Part shown: positions 12,801 through 18,740 of the stretch, in pieces
Layout: every line of letters starts with the position of its first letter
Numbering within the stretch: position 1 is the stretch's first letter
Source of the DNA: Pseudomonas sp. RC10
Lineage (GTDB): Bacteria > Pseudomonadota > Gammaproteobacteria > Pseudomonadales > Pseudomonadaceae
DNA length: 64,000 bases
Assembly: GCF_038397775.1 (NCBI RefSeq)
Contig: NZ_CP151650.1
Location: 5,971,001 to 6,035,000, forward strand
Direction of reading: 5' to 3'
Notes under the pieces: model-generated
The model's database searches: none
What the model saw: only the letters and a program-made list of their open reading frames with translations
Told to the model about the DNA's origin: nothing
Translations under genes and position numbers: made by a program

Positions 12801-15800
12801 GTCAGGCTGGAGGGCGTGCCGATGCCCAGATTGCCATTCAGGTTGACGGCGTTGTTCAGGGTGACGGCGTTGGTGCTGTTGAGGTTCGTGCCCGCCTCGG
12901 CCGTCAGCGCACCGACGCCGAGTGCGCCGTCGTCGCCGACCACCAGTGTGCCGCCCGTGAGTTGCGTGCCGCCCGCGTAGGTGCTGAGACCGTTGAGCAC
13001 CAAGGTGCCGCTGTCGAGTTTATTGAGCGTGGCGGCGCCGGTGATGCCGACATTGAGGGTCGCTGTCACATTGGGATCGACGCGCACAGCGGTGTAGCCG
13101 CCGCTGCCGTTTACCGCCGCCAGTTCGCCGAGGGCGCCAGCGTTCAGGACATAGCCGTCGGTTAAAAATTGCAGGCCGTTGAAGGTCTGGGGGCCTGCAA
13201 CCGTGACCGTGCCCGCCGTGCCTTGAAACACCGCAAAGTCGTTGGCCCAAAGCTGGTTGAGTGCACCATTGGCGGAGGTCCAGTTATTGCCCGCACTGCT
13301 CCATGTGCCACTGCCGCCGTCCACCGAACCGTTGCCAGTGGTGTTGCTGCCGTCCCAAAACCGGATCGTGCCTGGCGTGGTGCCTGTCGAGACCACCAGA
13401 TTGATCTGGCCATTGACGCCCGTCTGCACCGCCAGATCGCCCAGGTTGACACCGGCCGGCAAGCTGCCGATGTCCAGGCCGAGGTTGGTCAGGCTGCCGG
13501 TGTAATCGATCAACCGATACACGCCGACGCCAAAACCACCGATGTCCGTGACGTTGAGTTTGCCGTCCAGGGTCAGATTGCCGCCGACATTGAACAGCCG
13601 AGTGCCGCCGCCATTGACGGGTGCAGCGAGACCAACGTCGAGGTTGGCATTGTTGCTCAGCACCAGAGAGCCAAGGGACAACGTGCTGCCGGTCGAGCCT
13701 TTCAAATGCCCGCCGTCGGCAACGTTGACCGCTCCCGCCACCGAACCGGTGCCACCCAGCGTCGCGCCGTTGGCCACCGCGACGGTGCTGTTCGCCAACG
13801 AGCCGTTGACGTTCAAGGTCCCGGCGTTAACCTGCGCCGCCCCGCTCATCGTGTTGCTGCCGGAGAGTGCCAGCGTGCCGGTGCCTGCCTTGATCAACGT
13901 GCCCGCGCCCGTGAGTACGCCGCTGAAAACGCTGTCCAGATTGGTGGCGCCGAGGGTCAACGCGTTGCCCGCGCCCATTTGCACCGAACCCGCGCCGCTG
14001 ATGCCGTTGAGGCTGGTGCTATTGCCCAGATTCAATTGAGCGCCGGAGGCGACGTTCGCGCCTGACACATTCGCCAGGGCGTTCGCGCTTTGGGTCGTCA
14101 CGCTCCCGGCCTGCACGTCGAGCAAGCCGCTGAAGGTGTTGTTGCCTGCCAGCGTCAGGTTGGCCAGGCCGTTTTTGATCAGGCCACCGGCGCCGCTGAT
14201 GACGCCGCTCAGGTTGAGATTGTTGGTGCCGCCGACTGCCAGATTACCGGCCAGATTGATCGCGTTGCCGAGGCTGGTCGCGGTGTTGCTGTCCAGCGTC
14301 GTTCCGGTGGTGGCTGTCAGTTGTCCTGTGCCGAGCGCGGTTGTGTTGCCGACCACCAGTTTGCCGCCGTTGAGCAGGGTGCCACCGCTGTAGGTATTGG
14401 CGCCATTGAGCACCAGTGTCCCGGCGTCCTGTTTGTTCAGCGTGCCCGCCCCATCGATGCCGACGCGCACTGTGGCCGTGACATTCGGATCGACCCGAAT
14501 CGAGGTATTGCCAGTGCTGCCGTTGACCGCCGTGAGCCGCCCGCCCGTGCCCGCATTGAGGCTGTAGCCATCGGTGACGAATTGCAGACCGTTGAAGCTC
14601 TGATTCCCCACCACCGAGACCGCGCCCGCCGTGCCCTGAAACACACCGAAATCGCTCGCCCACACCTGATTCTGAGTACCGTTGACGCTCGTCCAGTTGG
14701 TAGTGCCCGCCGCCCATGTTCCGGCGCCGCCATCGACGATGCCGTTGGCGGTGATTTGCGCGCCGTCCCAGAATCGGACGCTACTGTTGGAACCCGCGAC
14801 GACCAGGTTGACCTGTCCGTTCGCCCCGATCTGTACCGTCAGGTCTGCCAGATTGACGTTAGCCGGGATGGAATTGATGTTCAGCCCCAGATCGCTCAAC
14901 GAGCCGGTGTAATCGATCAGTCGATACACCCCGGTGCCGAACCCGCCGACGTCGGTCACGTTGAGGTTGCCGTCGAGGGTCAGGCTGCCGTTGACCTTGA
15001 TCAGCCCGGTGCTGGAAGGCGCGCCTAATCCGGCATCCAGATTCGCCGAACTGCCCAGCACCAGCGAACCCACGTTCAAGATGTTGCCCGAGGTCGCGGC
15101 AAGGTGCGCACCATTGGCGATGTTCACGGCCCCGGTCAACAAACCTGTACCGGCGAGGGTCGCGCCGCTGTTCACGTTGACGTTGTCGCTGGCCAGACTG
15201 CCGCCCACGTTCAGGGTGCCGCCGCTCACCAGCGTGGTGCCGGTGAGGGTGTTTGCACCGGTCAGGCCCAGGACGCCGGAGCCGGATTTGGTCAGCCCAC
15301 CCGCGCCGCTGATGACACCGCCGAACGTGCTGCTCGCGCTGGTTCCGCCGAGTGTCAACGTATTGCCTGTGCCAATGTTCACGCCTCCGGTACCGGTCAG
15401 CGAACCGAGGCTGGCGTTATTGCCGAGGTTGAGCGCCGCGCCCGTCGCGATGTTCGCCCCGGAGCTATTGCCCAAGGCGCCTGCACTGGCGGTGGTGACG
15501 GTCCCGGCGAGAATACTCAGCGGCCCGGTGAAGCCCGCATTGTTGCCACTGAGGGTCAGGTTGGCCGCGCCGTTTTTGATCAGCGCACCGGTGCCGTCGA
15601 TCACCCCGCCCAAGGTCAGCGCTTGAAGGCCTGCGATGCTCAGGTCTGCGCCCAGATGCACGGCGTTGTTCAAGGTGTAGGCAGCCGCGTTATCCAGGGT
15701 CGCTGCGCCGCCGACCGTCAATGCGCCCGTTCCCAAGGCTGAGGCGTTGCCTAGCTTCAGGCTTCCGCCGTTGAGCTGCGTGCCGCCCTGCCACGTATTT

Positions 15801-17299
15801 ACACCATTGAGCGTGAGGTTCGCGGCGCCGTTCTTGGTGAGTTGGCCAGTGCCCGAGAGGATGCCGCCCAGCGCCAGCGCATTGGTGCCTGCAACGGACA
15901 AATTGGCCCCGAGACTGATGTTGTTGCCGACGGTCAGTGCCGTGCTGCTGTCGAGGCTGCTGGCGCCCGTCACCGTTAACAGTCCGGTGCCCAACGCGGC
16001 GCCATTGCCAAGCGACAACCCACCGCCGCCCAACGAAGTCCCGCCGGTGTAGGTGTTGGTGCCGTTCAGGCTCAACGTCCCGGTGCCGGATTTGATCAAA
16101 GGACCGGTCCCGCCAACCACGCCGCCCAGCGTGAGGTTGTTGGCGCCCTGCACCGTCAGACCGCCCGTTCCAAGGCTGACTTGATTGCCCAGCGTCAAAC
16201 CGTTGTTTAGCGCCAGTATCGACCCGCCATTGGACGTCAGCAGCCCGGTGCCGAATGCCGCCGCGTTGTCGAACTGAGCGAGGCCGCCGTTGAGAATGGA
16301 AGTGTTGCTGACCACCGGCCCTTGCAAGGTCCATGTGCCGCTGTTGAGGGTCAATTTGTTGAAGTTGATGTAATTCGCGCTGCTGATCGTGCCGGTGCCG
16401 CTGCTGCCAGTATTCGTCGGGTTATTCAACGCCAGCGTGTTGTTGCCCCCGGCGCCGCCGTCGATGATGCCGGTCGCCGCGAACCCCAGGTTCACGCCCA
16501 CCAGGCCCGCCAAATTCAGCCCGACACCGCCACCTGAGCTGACGCTGGACCCCGTCACGGCGGTGAATAGGTTGGTGCTGTTTTGCCCCATTGATACGCT
16601 GCCGACGATCTCGCCCGCGTTGTAGAACGTATTGCCGCCCGTCGTCGGTTTTTCGAAGGCGACTCGGCCGATGATTTTCCCCGTGGCAGCGTTGGTCATG
16701 TTGATTTGCGCGCCACCCCAGGCCGCCACGACCGGCGCGTCACCGCCCAGTAACGTCACGCCCAACAACCCACTTGAGCTGATGGTGCCCGCGTTGTTGA
16801 TAGTGGTCGTGCCCGCGCCGTTCTGCACGTTCAGCGCCATGCCATCGAGGGAGAGCAAACTGACGCCCAGCAAACCGGTCGTGCCCCTCAATACCCCGCC
16901 AGTGGCGTTCGAGATATTGATGGTGTTGGTGCCCGAGTTGCCGATTTTCACCCCTGAACTCAGCACCGACAGCAGTCCGAGCAATGATGGGTCGACCGTG
17001 CCAGCGTTATTGAAGGTGACGTTGTTGCCGGAGAGTTGGAGCGCCGTGCCGATGCCCAGCAGCGGACTGTTGACCGAGCCGCCGGCATTGATCACGAAGG
17101 TGATGTTGTTCAGAGATGAGGAGTAGCCGCCATTGGCGCCGGTGCAGGTGATCGTTGCACCTGCCGAAGGAAAGACCGGGGTGCATGCCGCCATGACCGG
17201 GCTTGAAATAAGCCCCAGCGCCAGCCCTACCGCACTCAATCCCCCAATAACCCAAAGGCCGGACCGATTCCCTACTGCAGAAACATACCGATTATTCAC
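839..17299 (-). CDS. Giant PATR-repeat autotransporter (type V secretion), 5,486 aa
   Basis: A very large surface or secreted protein exported by its own outer-membrane barrel. The start is GTG at 17299, supported by AAGGAT seven bases upstream. Residues 1-37 form a signal peptide (hydrophobic core, cleavage after PVMA). Residues about 38-330 are a Gly/Asn-rich beta region. Then come many passenger-associated repeats (PATR) of the type GTLVLNGANTYSGGT, organised in eight longer modules. A linker (about 5100-5200) leads into the C-terminal autotransporter barrel (about 5213-5486) ending in ISFSMGF, a classical terminal Phe. Cysteines appear only as C39 and C52 near the N-terminus and two just before the barrel. 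No protease, lipase or adhesin active site was recognised. An adhesin or biofilm role is inferred from the repeat architecture only. The frame is intact over 16.4 kb. Confidence 0.95.
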   Translation of the reverse strand: MNNRYVSAVGNRSGLWVIGGLSAVGLALGLISSPVMAACTPVFPSAGATITCTGANGGYSSSLNNITFVINAGGSVNSPLLGIGTALQLSGNNVTFNNAGTVDPSLLGLLSVLSSGVKIGNSGTNTINISNATGGVLRGTTGLLGVSLLSLDGMALNVQNGAGTTTINNAGTISSSGLLGVTLLGGDAPVVAAWGGAQINMTNAATGKIIGRVAFEKPTTGGNTFYNAGEIVGSVSMGQNSTNLFTAVTGSSVSSGGGVGLNLAGLVGVNLGFAATGIIDGGAGGNNTLALNNPTNTGSSGTGTISSANYINFNKLTLNSGTWTLQGPVVSNTSILNGGLAQFDNAAAFGTGLLTSNGGSILALNNGLTLGNQVSLGTGGLTVQGANNLTLGGVVGGTGPLIKSGTGTLSLNGTNTYTGGTSLGGGGLSLGNGAALGTGLLTVTGASSLDSSTALTVGNNISLGANLSVAGTNALALGGILSGTGQLTKNGAANLTLNGVNTWQGGTQLNGGSLKLGNASALGTGALTVGGAATLDNAAAYTLNNAVHLGADLSIAGLQALTLGGVIDGTGALIKNGAANLTLSGNNAGFTGPLSILAGTVTTASAGALGNSSGANIATGAALNLGNNASLGSLTGTGGVNIGTGNTLTLGGTSASSTFGGVISGAGGLTKSGSGVLGLTGANTLTGTTLVSGGTLNVGGSLASDNVNVNSGATLAGTGLLTGAVNIANGAHLAATSGNILNVGSLVLGSSANLDAGLGAPSSTGLIKVNGSLTLDGNLNVTDVGGFGTGVYRLIDYTGSLSDLGLNINSIPANVNLADLTVQIGANGQVNLVVAGSNSSVRFWDGAQITANGIVDGGAGTWAAGTTNWTSVNGTQNQVWASDFGVFQGTAGAVSVVGNQSFNGLQFVTDGYSLNAGTGGRLTAVNGSTGNTSIRVDPNVTATVRVGIDGAGTLNKQDAGTLVLNGANTYSGGTLLNGGKLVVGNTTALGTGQLTATTGTTLDSNTATSLGNAINLAGNLAVGGTNNLNLSGVISGAGGLIKNGLANLTLAGNNTFSGLLDVQAGSVTTQSANALANVSGANVASGAQLNLGNSTSLNGISGAGSVQMGAGNALTLGATNLDSVFSGVLTGAGTLIKAGTGTLALSGSNTMSGAAQVNAGTLNVNGSLANSTVAVANGATLGGTGSVAGAVNVADGGHLKGSTGSTLSLGSLVLSNNANLDVGLAAPVNGGGTRLFNVGGNLTLDGKLNVTDIGGFGVGVYRLIDYTGSLTNLGLDIGSLPAGVNLGDLAVQTGVNGQINLVVSTGTTPGTIRFWDGSNTTGNGSVDGGSGTWSSAGNNWTSANGALNQLWANDFAVFQGTAGTVTVAGPQTFNGLQFLTDGYVLNAGALGELAAVNGSGGYTAVRVDPNVTATLNVGITGAATLNKLDSGTLVLNGLSTYAGGTQLTGGTLVVGDDGALGVGALTAEAGTNLNSTNAVTLNNAVNLNGNLGIGTPSSLTLNGLIGGAGGLTKNDTGVLNLNGLNTFSGGTTLNSGTLVVGNGTALGTGALSVVGNATLDNSAALALGNAMNLGANLTVAGSNDLTLGGTLNGTGSLIKNGGSLLRLTGTNGLTGNAQVNAGTLDVAGSLASANVGVATGATLTGNGSLLGAVNIADGGHLSASSGNTLSVGSLLLNGNSNLDVGLGAPSTGGTRLINVNGNLTLDGKLNVTDVGGFGVGVYRLIDYSGSLTDLGIDISSIPANVNLADLAVQTGVNGQVNLVVNGDTGTIRFWDGSQTVANAAVDGGSGVWGSGTNWTSANGLLNQTWSSDFGVFQGTAGTVTVEGNQSFTGLQFVTDGYNLVSGTNGQLTALNGANGNTAIRVDPNVTATLGVGIGGAGTLNKLDSGTLVLNGANSYSGGTQLNGGTLVVGSNTALGLSRLTAADGTTLDSNTSVALGNAITASGNLTVAGSQALALNGDISGAGGLIKNGLANLTLGGNNSYLGPIALNAGGLILASNTALGSGALNVSGNATLDTANPTTAITANNAITLAGNLGIGGTSDLTLNGVVSGSGSLTKNGAAQLILDRSNTYSGGTILNAGGLLLGNGAALGTGALTVGGTSTLDTLAAMTVNNAVGLNGDLLLVGSNDLNLAGVVSGAGGLTKSGNNTLTLSSTNTFSGPLDIQSGTLSTTNAASLGNTSGANVGSGALLDLGSSLSLNSLSGAGGVQLGSGDTLSLGGNNASSTFDGVINGGGNLIKAGSGSLDLTGANGLSGDAQVNGGTLNVSGSLASTNVSVNNGATLTGVGSLAGAVSVANGGHLAGSTGNTLSMGALTLASGSQMDVALGAPTATGGPELFRVGGNLVLDGDLNVTDAGGFGVGVYRLIDYTGSLSDLGLNIATLPAGVNLADLSVQTGVNGQVNLVLSSQSSNLLFWDGSNTVANNAVDGGNGTWSATNTNWTSANGTVNQAWGNDFAVFQGAAGTVTVDGNQNFGGLQFSSNYSLINGTNGQLTTADTGNGYAAVRVDPNVTATLGVNLAGNVALNKLDSGTLVLSGNNSHSGGTLLNGGTLVVGSDSALGSGGLTAVTGTTLDSNAPVTLGNAVNLNGDLAIGGSNGLTLNGIVSGAGSLIKNGLANLTLGGNNSYLGPTALNAGGLILASNTALSGGPLNAAANTTLDASTSVIAANDVTLAGNLNIGGTADLALGGIVSGAGGLTKNGAAQLTLNGINTYTGGTTLNSGALNLGNGAALGTGALNVAGASTLDNSSAISVGNGINLGADLTVLGSHNLTLSGPINNGLNATGNLIKNGSSTLTLAGTNGLTGDTQITGGTLNVTGSLDSSNVAVGSGATLTGTGTLLGGVNIASGGHLTAQSNQTLTVGSLVLDSGSNLDVGLAAPSTGGTRLINVNGDVNLNGNLNVADIGGFGLGVYRLIDYSGVFSGAGLNIGSIPGNVNASDLLVQTGVNGQVNLVVSGAGGNLQFWDGSQVLPNGTVDGGAGTWDATNLNWTDANGGVNAGWGGGFAVFQGTAGTVTVNGTQNVTGLQFLTNGYELVSGTNGQLNAGSGTFAVRVDPNVTATLGLGIDGAATLNKLDAGTLILNGANTYSGGTSLDGGTLVVGNNGALGTGTLTAADGTTLGNNGNVTLGNDVVSNGALSVDATNTFVLNGDISGTGSLIKNGAGSLLLNGNNAYQGGTTLNVGTLVAGSDSALGLGALTVAGASTLSNIGGVNLANNVSLLADLMIAGTGNLTLSGTVDGAGTLIKNGTSDLSLGGNNTWTGGTDLNAGRLIVNNAQALGTGALTVGGVSTLINNASAPATALANNLNLGANLTVDGVNDLALSGVISGVGGLIKESLNDLTLSGTNTFTGPLSVVAGNVFTVGNSALGNTSGVNVAAGAGLNLGGDASVGGLAGAGDVTLGNGATLTVGNTNLASVFDGSLNGAGQFTKSGLDTLTLTGINSLTGDTLVNGGTLNVSGSLASGNVQVSNGAALAGTGSLAGAVNIGDGGHLEAAQGGTLSVGSLVMGANSNFDVGLGAPSPTGLVSVGGNLTLDGNLNVTDVGGFGVGVYRLIDYTGSLTDLGLDIARIPAGVSLADLQVQTSVGNQVNLVYGNATANINFWDGTQTAPNNSVDGGAGIWGAGNTNWTTADGSQNGPWAGEFAVFQGTAGDVTVQGNQTFNGMQFSTDGYHLLGGQGDSLTAVAALNGNTSIRVDPGVTAIIDTLIDGTSPIAKLDTGTLVLNGVNTYSGGTSLQGGTLVVGNDSALGSGVLTAANGTTLDNNTAAALGNGITLNGGLNLGGSNDLTLNGAISGTGGLIKSGSAALTLNGDNLYQGATTLKAGSLIVGSDSALGSGPLNTADGTTLDSSKAVTLANDVNLGGGLIVAGTSDLTLSGVVGGNGRLIKNGVSRLVLNRLNTYTGGTRLNGGTLVLGNAGALGSGALTVGAASTLDNTTPLSLANDVALADNLTVGGSQNLTLAGVVSGAGSLIKTGLADLTLSGNNTFTGLINILSGSLTTVGAGALGNNAGINLASGAALNLSGSANLGGLSGDGSVDVASGNTLTVGGGNASSVFDGVLSGPGTFVKDGAGTLSLTGANTHSGDAVIKGGTLNIRNLLASRTVAVKNGGTLSGTGSVLGDVTVEDGGHLAASTPDTLTLGSLALAPNALFDVSLGAPVAGGGNALVNINGNLTLDGTLNVTDIGGFGSGVYRLMRYNGALINNGLAIGTLPSGVSQNDLQVQTAVANQVNLLVATSGTTVQFWDGGQTTPNGTVDGGSGVWNAGSSNWTSVDGLDNNTWKNSFAVFMGAPGTVTVEGSQSITGLQFVTDGYVLDQGAGGELNAVNGSTGTTAVRVDPNVTATLNTVINGNGTLNKLDSGTLVLNGANGYTGGTSLDGGALVVGNDTALGSGVLTAADGTALSNNAAVTLGNGIVLNGALAVGGLSPFTLAGNISGTGSLVKNDANTLMLTGTNSWQGGTQLNAGTLLLGNDGALGSGALNVTGAGTLDSSGALNLANGIQLGGSLTLAGNQATALNGVISGTGSLIKNGTGALLLTGANTYSGGTTLNGGSTTGDTTSLQGSILNNAALTFAQNANGTYAGSLSGNGSLIKSGTGELLLTGNSAFTGTTDVQAGALRVDGSLNSASVNVASGATLGGGGQINGAVQVNSGATLTAGSSATPLSLGSLALASGSTLDFALGLPGSSTTAVNVGGDLTLGGTLNISNAGGFGTGVYRLFRYGGNLTNNGLNYGTLPTGTAAGDLSLQTSMANQVNLLVASDASELQFWNGSKTSADGAIGGGDGVWGADTNWTDATGTLSLPTNARFAVFGGWGGVVTVEGNQNFTGLQFLEDGYTLTSGSGGTLTPTNGTDGSPAPVRVDSGVTTQIAASLVGAAGIEKLDAGTLWLTGPNTYSGGTTVSGGMLAGNTSSLQGTIRNNARLLFAQVANGRFNGTLSGTGELIKQGAGTLLLTGAQPFSGSVAVNEGTLQVGVSDSPATLGGQVAVADGAALVGNGSVAGLTNNGLVQSGGETGNLGVTGNFTNGPTGRLRLLVNAASFSPLAVGGVTTLGGTLQVVPLAPFTGNTRYTLLTSAGGINGTFNTLDLPNYAFLDTSVSYAPNAVNLDVTRNQTPFTDVADTPNQQGVAGAVGGPQGNGLQNEILNMSSSGARAAFDNLSGEIFASTTSAMIEDSHYVRDALTERMRQPGCYREDDPRNALVTSENRLSSAGCQNEMVGWMRVLGSWGEAKGDSNTAKLDHNVSGFMLGTDKQIDDQWRVGAAAGYTRSDLNAHDRHSTASVDSYHLAAYMNYQLDALAARFGAVYSWHDIESKRDVSVGNYSDRLKAKYDARTAQVFGEVGYTLEAGGVSFEPFAGLAHVDYDSDRAKEKGGIARLSADSDQNMTFSTVGVRAGKRIQLGKDSEITPRGSIGWRHAYGDTKPDADLTFINGGASFSTQGVPIARDAAVVEAGLDFQVGEDSKLGIGYSGQLSKENKDHAMTISFSMGF
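2960..15060 (-). repeat. Eight long tandem modules inside the autotransporter gene
   Basis: Each module carries, in protein order, a VYRLIDYTGSL segment, an FWDG...VDGG segment, an AVFQGTAGTVTV...GLQF segment, a VRVDPNVTATL segment and then several PATR repeats. The FWDG codons lie near 14762, 13347, 11972, 10043, 8400, 6485, 4563 and 2990. The spacings are therefore about 1415, 1375, 1930, 1640, 1915, 1920 and 1575 bases. Modules differ in length mainly through the number of PATR units between the fixed segments. The last module (near 2990) is the most diverged, with FWNG and VYRLFRY. Confidence 0.9.
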
Positions 17300-17709
17300 G
17301 TCAACATCCTTTTATATGGGAACTGCCTTTCCCATAACAACAAAATCGAATCCTCACCGCGTCCGCAGTTAGATTTAGTTGACCAGCAAGTTCATGTCAA
17401 AGCGCGACAGTATCTAAATAGCATTAATACTTTCGTGTGCAGTGTTTCACGCGCATTACAAACATGAATAAAAAATATATAAATCCCTATATAAATCAGA
17501 TAGATAAGCGAAGATGAATTTTGGCTTACGTATTTAAAAAACATTGAGCCACTTTGTATGCTACGCCCTCTCATACAGACTCAAGAGCAGCTTATTGCCA
17601 CTCATCGCCCGGGGCGTAATTAATCTGAACTTATATGATGGACTGCAAGAGCGATCGACTTTATGTCGAACCTGGCCTGACATTGCGCCGGGCCTGCGGT
17701 AGACAGCGA
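17300..17709. other. AT-rich intergenic region upstream of the autotransporter
   Basis: About 410 bases between the autotransporter start and the small gene at 17710. The part from 17390 to 17570 is clearly richer in A and T than the rest of the window (for example TATATAAATCCCTATATAAA near 17480). It should hold the autotransporter promoter and control sites. The 60-codon frame in it (17392-17574) has no recognisable product and is not called. Confidence 0.6.
17372..17400 (-). promoter_or_regulatory. Possible sigma-70 promoter of the autotransporter gene
   Basis: On the minus strand a perfect TTGACA (17395-17400) is followed after 16-17 bases by a weak AT-rich -10 (CTAAAT/TAAATC). It lies about 75-100 bases upstream of the GTG start. 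Only the -35 is convincing. Confidence 0.35.
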
Positions 17710-17991
17710 TCAGCGTCCGGACATCTTATCGAGCAGCGCGCTCTTTTCTTCCAGCACGGCAGCCCGACGAGCAATTTCTGCGCGGGCCGTGTCAATACGA
17801 GCACGTCCCGCTTCCACCGCCGCCTCGTGAGACTCAAAAAGTGTGTCTGGGGCATACCACTTGCCCTTGATCGTTCGCTCGTATTGACCGTCAGCCGTCG
17901 AACCCGCGAGCTCGACTTCAAGCACAGCAAAGCTCCGGGTTAGCACCCAGGCGGTGTAAGGGTAAATGCGCTCGTTAGGGTTCGGCCTCAT
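17710..17991 (-). CDS. Small hypothetical protein, 93 aa
   Basis: I do not recognise the family. The product has an N-terminal beta-rich half ([19 protein letters not shown], then YERTIKGKWYAPDTLFESHEAAVEAG) and a C-terminal helix rich in Ala, Arg and Glu (ARIDTARAEIARRAAVLEEKSA) that could be a coiled coil. There is no signal peptide or membrane segment, so it is probably cytoplasmic. The ATG at 17991 follows a purine-rich GAGAGACTGAG stretch. It stands alone between the autotransporter and the tRNA genes, with AT-rich DNA upstream near 18100 that may hold its promoter. The opposite-strand frames over it are less protein-like. Confidence 0.7.
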   Translation of the reverse strand: MRPNPNERIYPYTAWVLTRSFAVLEVELAGSTADGQYERTIKGKWYAPDTLFESHEAAVEAGRARIDTARAEIARRAAVLEEKSALLDKMSGR

Positions 17992-18223
17992 GGCTCAGTC
18001 TCTCTATGAGGTGTGTGCAGGGCGCAGACGATCCACGTCGCACTTTTCAACATGAGCGAGGGCCTTGATCACCCAACGTCACACGGGTGCCCATGATACC
18101 GATCGCTGTATATATTTTCATATAGCGTAAACGTACAAGCGCTAAGATCGGCCATTTCCAGCAGTCGTCATCAGAGATGCTTCGTCGTCAAGAAGGGAAA
18201 GGGAAACAGGAATGCCAGAAACG
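17992..18223. other. Intergenic stretch between the 93-aa gene and the tRNA terminator
   Basis: No gene is supported here. The only noticeable structure is an AT-rich near-palindrome around 18109-18127 (GTATATATTTTCATATAG), which could be part of the promoter of the leftward 93-aa gene. Confidence 0.5.
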
Positions 18224-18251
18224 AAAAAAGCGCCCCGAAGGACGCTTTTTT
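18224..18251 (-). terminator. Intrinsic terminator of the tRNA operon
   Basis: On the minus strand AAAAAAGCGTCC pairs with GGGGCGCTTTTTT around a TTCG loop, ending in a T-run. It lies about 60 bases beyond the last tRNA (Pro) and closes the leftward tRNA operon. Confidence 0.85.
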
Positions 18252-18313
18252 GTTGGCTCGACGTGGATGACGTCAGAGCCTGATTTTCTGCCCGGGTACT
18301 GCTGGGGCGAAAA

Positions 18314-18390
18314 TGGTCGGGGTAAGGGGATTCGAACTCCTGACATCCTGCTCCCAAAGCAGGCGCGCTACCGGACTGCGCTATACCCCG
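18314..18390 (-). tRNA. tRNA-Pro (TGG), distal copy
   Basis: A 77-base cloverleaf with encoded CCA. The acceptor stem is CGGGGTA/TACCCCG, the anticodon loop is TTTGGGA with anticodon TGG, and the T-arm is GTTCGAATC. It is identical in sequence to the tRNA-Pro at 18568-18644 and is the last gene of the leftward tRNA operon. Confidence 0.97.
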
Positions 18391-18400
18391 ATGAAACAGA

Positions 18401-18449
18401 GGAACACCCCGTAAGGTGTTCCTGAAGCGGGTGACGTAACTGACGTCAC
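18401..18449 (-). other. Two short hairpins in the tRNA-Lys/tRNA-Pro spacer
   Basis: GGAACACC (18401-18408) pairs with GGTGTTCC (18415-18422), and GTGACGT (18431-18437) pairs with ACGTCAC (18443-18449). Neither is followed by a good T-run on the minus strand. They are more likely processing structures of the polycistronic tRNA precursor than terminators. Confidence 0.45.
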
Positions 18450-18485
18450 TCCCTAAGATTCAACCCGATGAAGCCAGGCCGAAAA

Positions 18486-18561
18486 TGGTGGGTCGTGTGG
18501 GATTCGAACCTACGACCAATTGGTTAAAAGCCAACTGCTCTACCAACTGAGCTAACGACCC
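18486..18561 (-). tRNA. tRNA-Lys (TTT)
   Basis: A 76-base cloverleaf with encoded CCA. The acceptor stem is GGGTCGT/ACGACCC, the D-loop is AGCTCAGTTGGTAGAGC, the anticodon loop is CTTTTAA with anticodon TTT, and the T-arm is GTTCGAATC. It is the third gene of the Asn-Pro-Lys-Pro operon read leftward. Confidence 0.97.
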
Positions 18562-18567
18562 AAAAAA

Positions 18568-18644
18568 TGGTCGGGGTAAGGGGATTCGAACTCCTGACAT
18601 CCTGCTCCCAAAGCAGGCGCGCTACCGGACTGCGCTATACCCCG
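18568..18644 (-). tRNA. tRNA-Pro (TGG), proximal copy
   Basis: A 77-base cloverleaf with encoded CCA and anticodon TGG, identical to the copy at 18314-18390. It sits six bases from tRNA-Lys, so the two are excised from one precursor. Confidence 0.97.
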
Positions 18645-18664
18645 ACGGTACTACCTCTGGAAAT

Positions 18665-18740
18665 TGGCTCCGTGACCAGGACTCGAACCTGGGACCCAAT
18701 GATTAACAGTCATTTGCTCTACCGACTGAGCTATCACGGA
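18665..18740 (-). tRNA. tRNA-Asn (GTT)
   Basis: A 76-base cloverleaf with encoded CCA. The acceptor stem is TCCGTGA/TCACGGA, the anticodon loop is CTGTTAA with anticodon GTT, and the T-arm is GTTCGAGTC. It is the first gene of the leftward tRNA operon, about 150 bases downstream of the promoter at 18895-18922. Confidence 0.97.

Noticed and set aside
2960..15060. The regular repeats as a CRISPR array
   Set aside because: Units are over 1 kb, coding, in frame and imperfect; there are no short identical repeats with unique spacers.
988..16540. Many long rightward open frames antisense to the autotransporter gene, up to about 490 codons (for example 4352-5827, 8219-9604 and 9821-10687)
   Set aside because: They follow from the GC-rich, Gly/Asn/Thr-biased codons of the repeats. 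Their translations are low-complexity, repeat with the modules, lack ribosome-binding sites and match no family.
17392..17574. A 60-codon leftward frame in the AT-rich region before the autotransporter
   Set aside because: It has no ribosome-binding site, sits in DNA expected to be regulatory, and its translation (runs of Ile/Tyr/Phe) reflects AT-rich composition.
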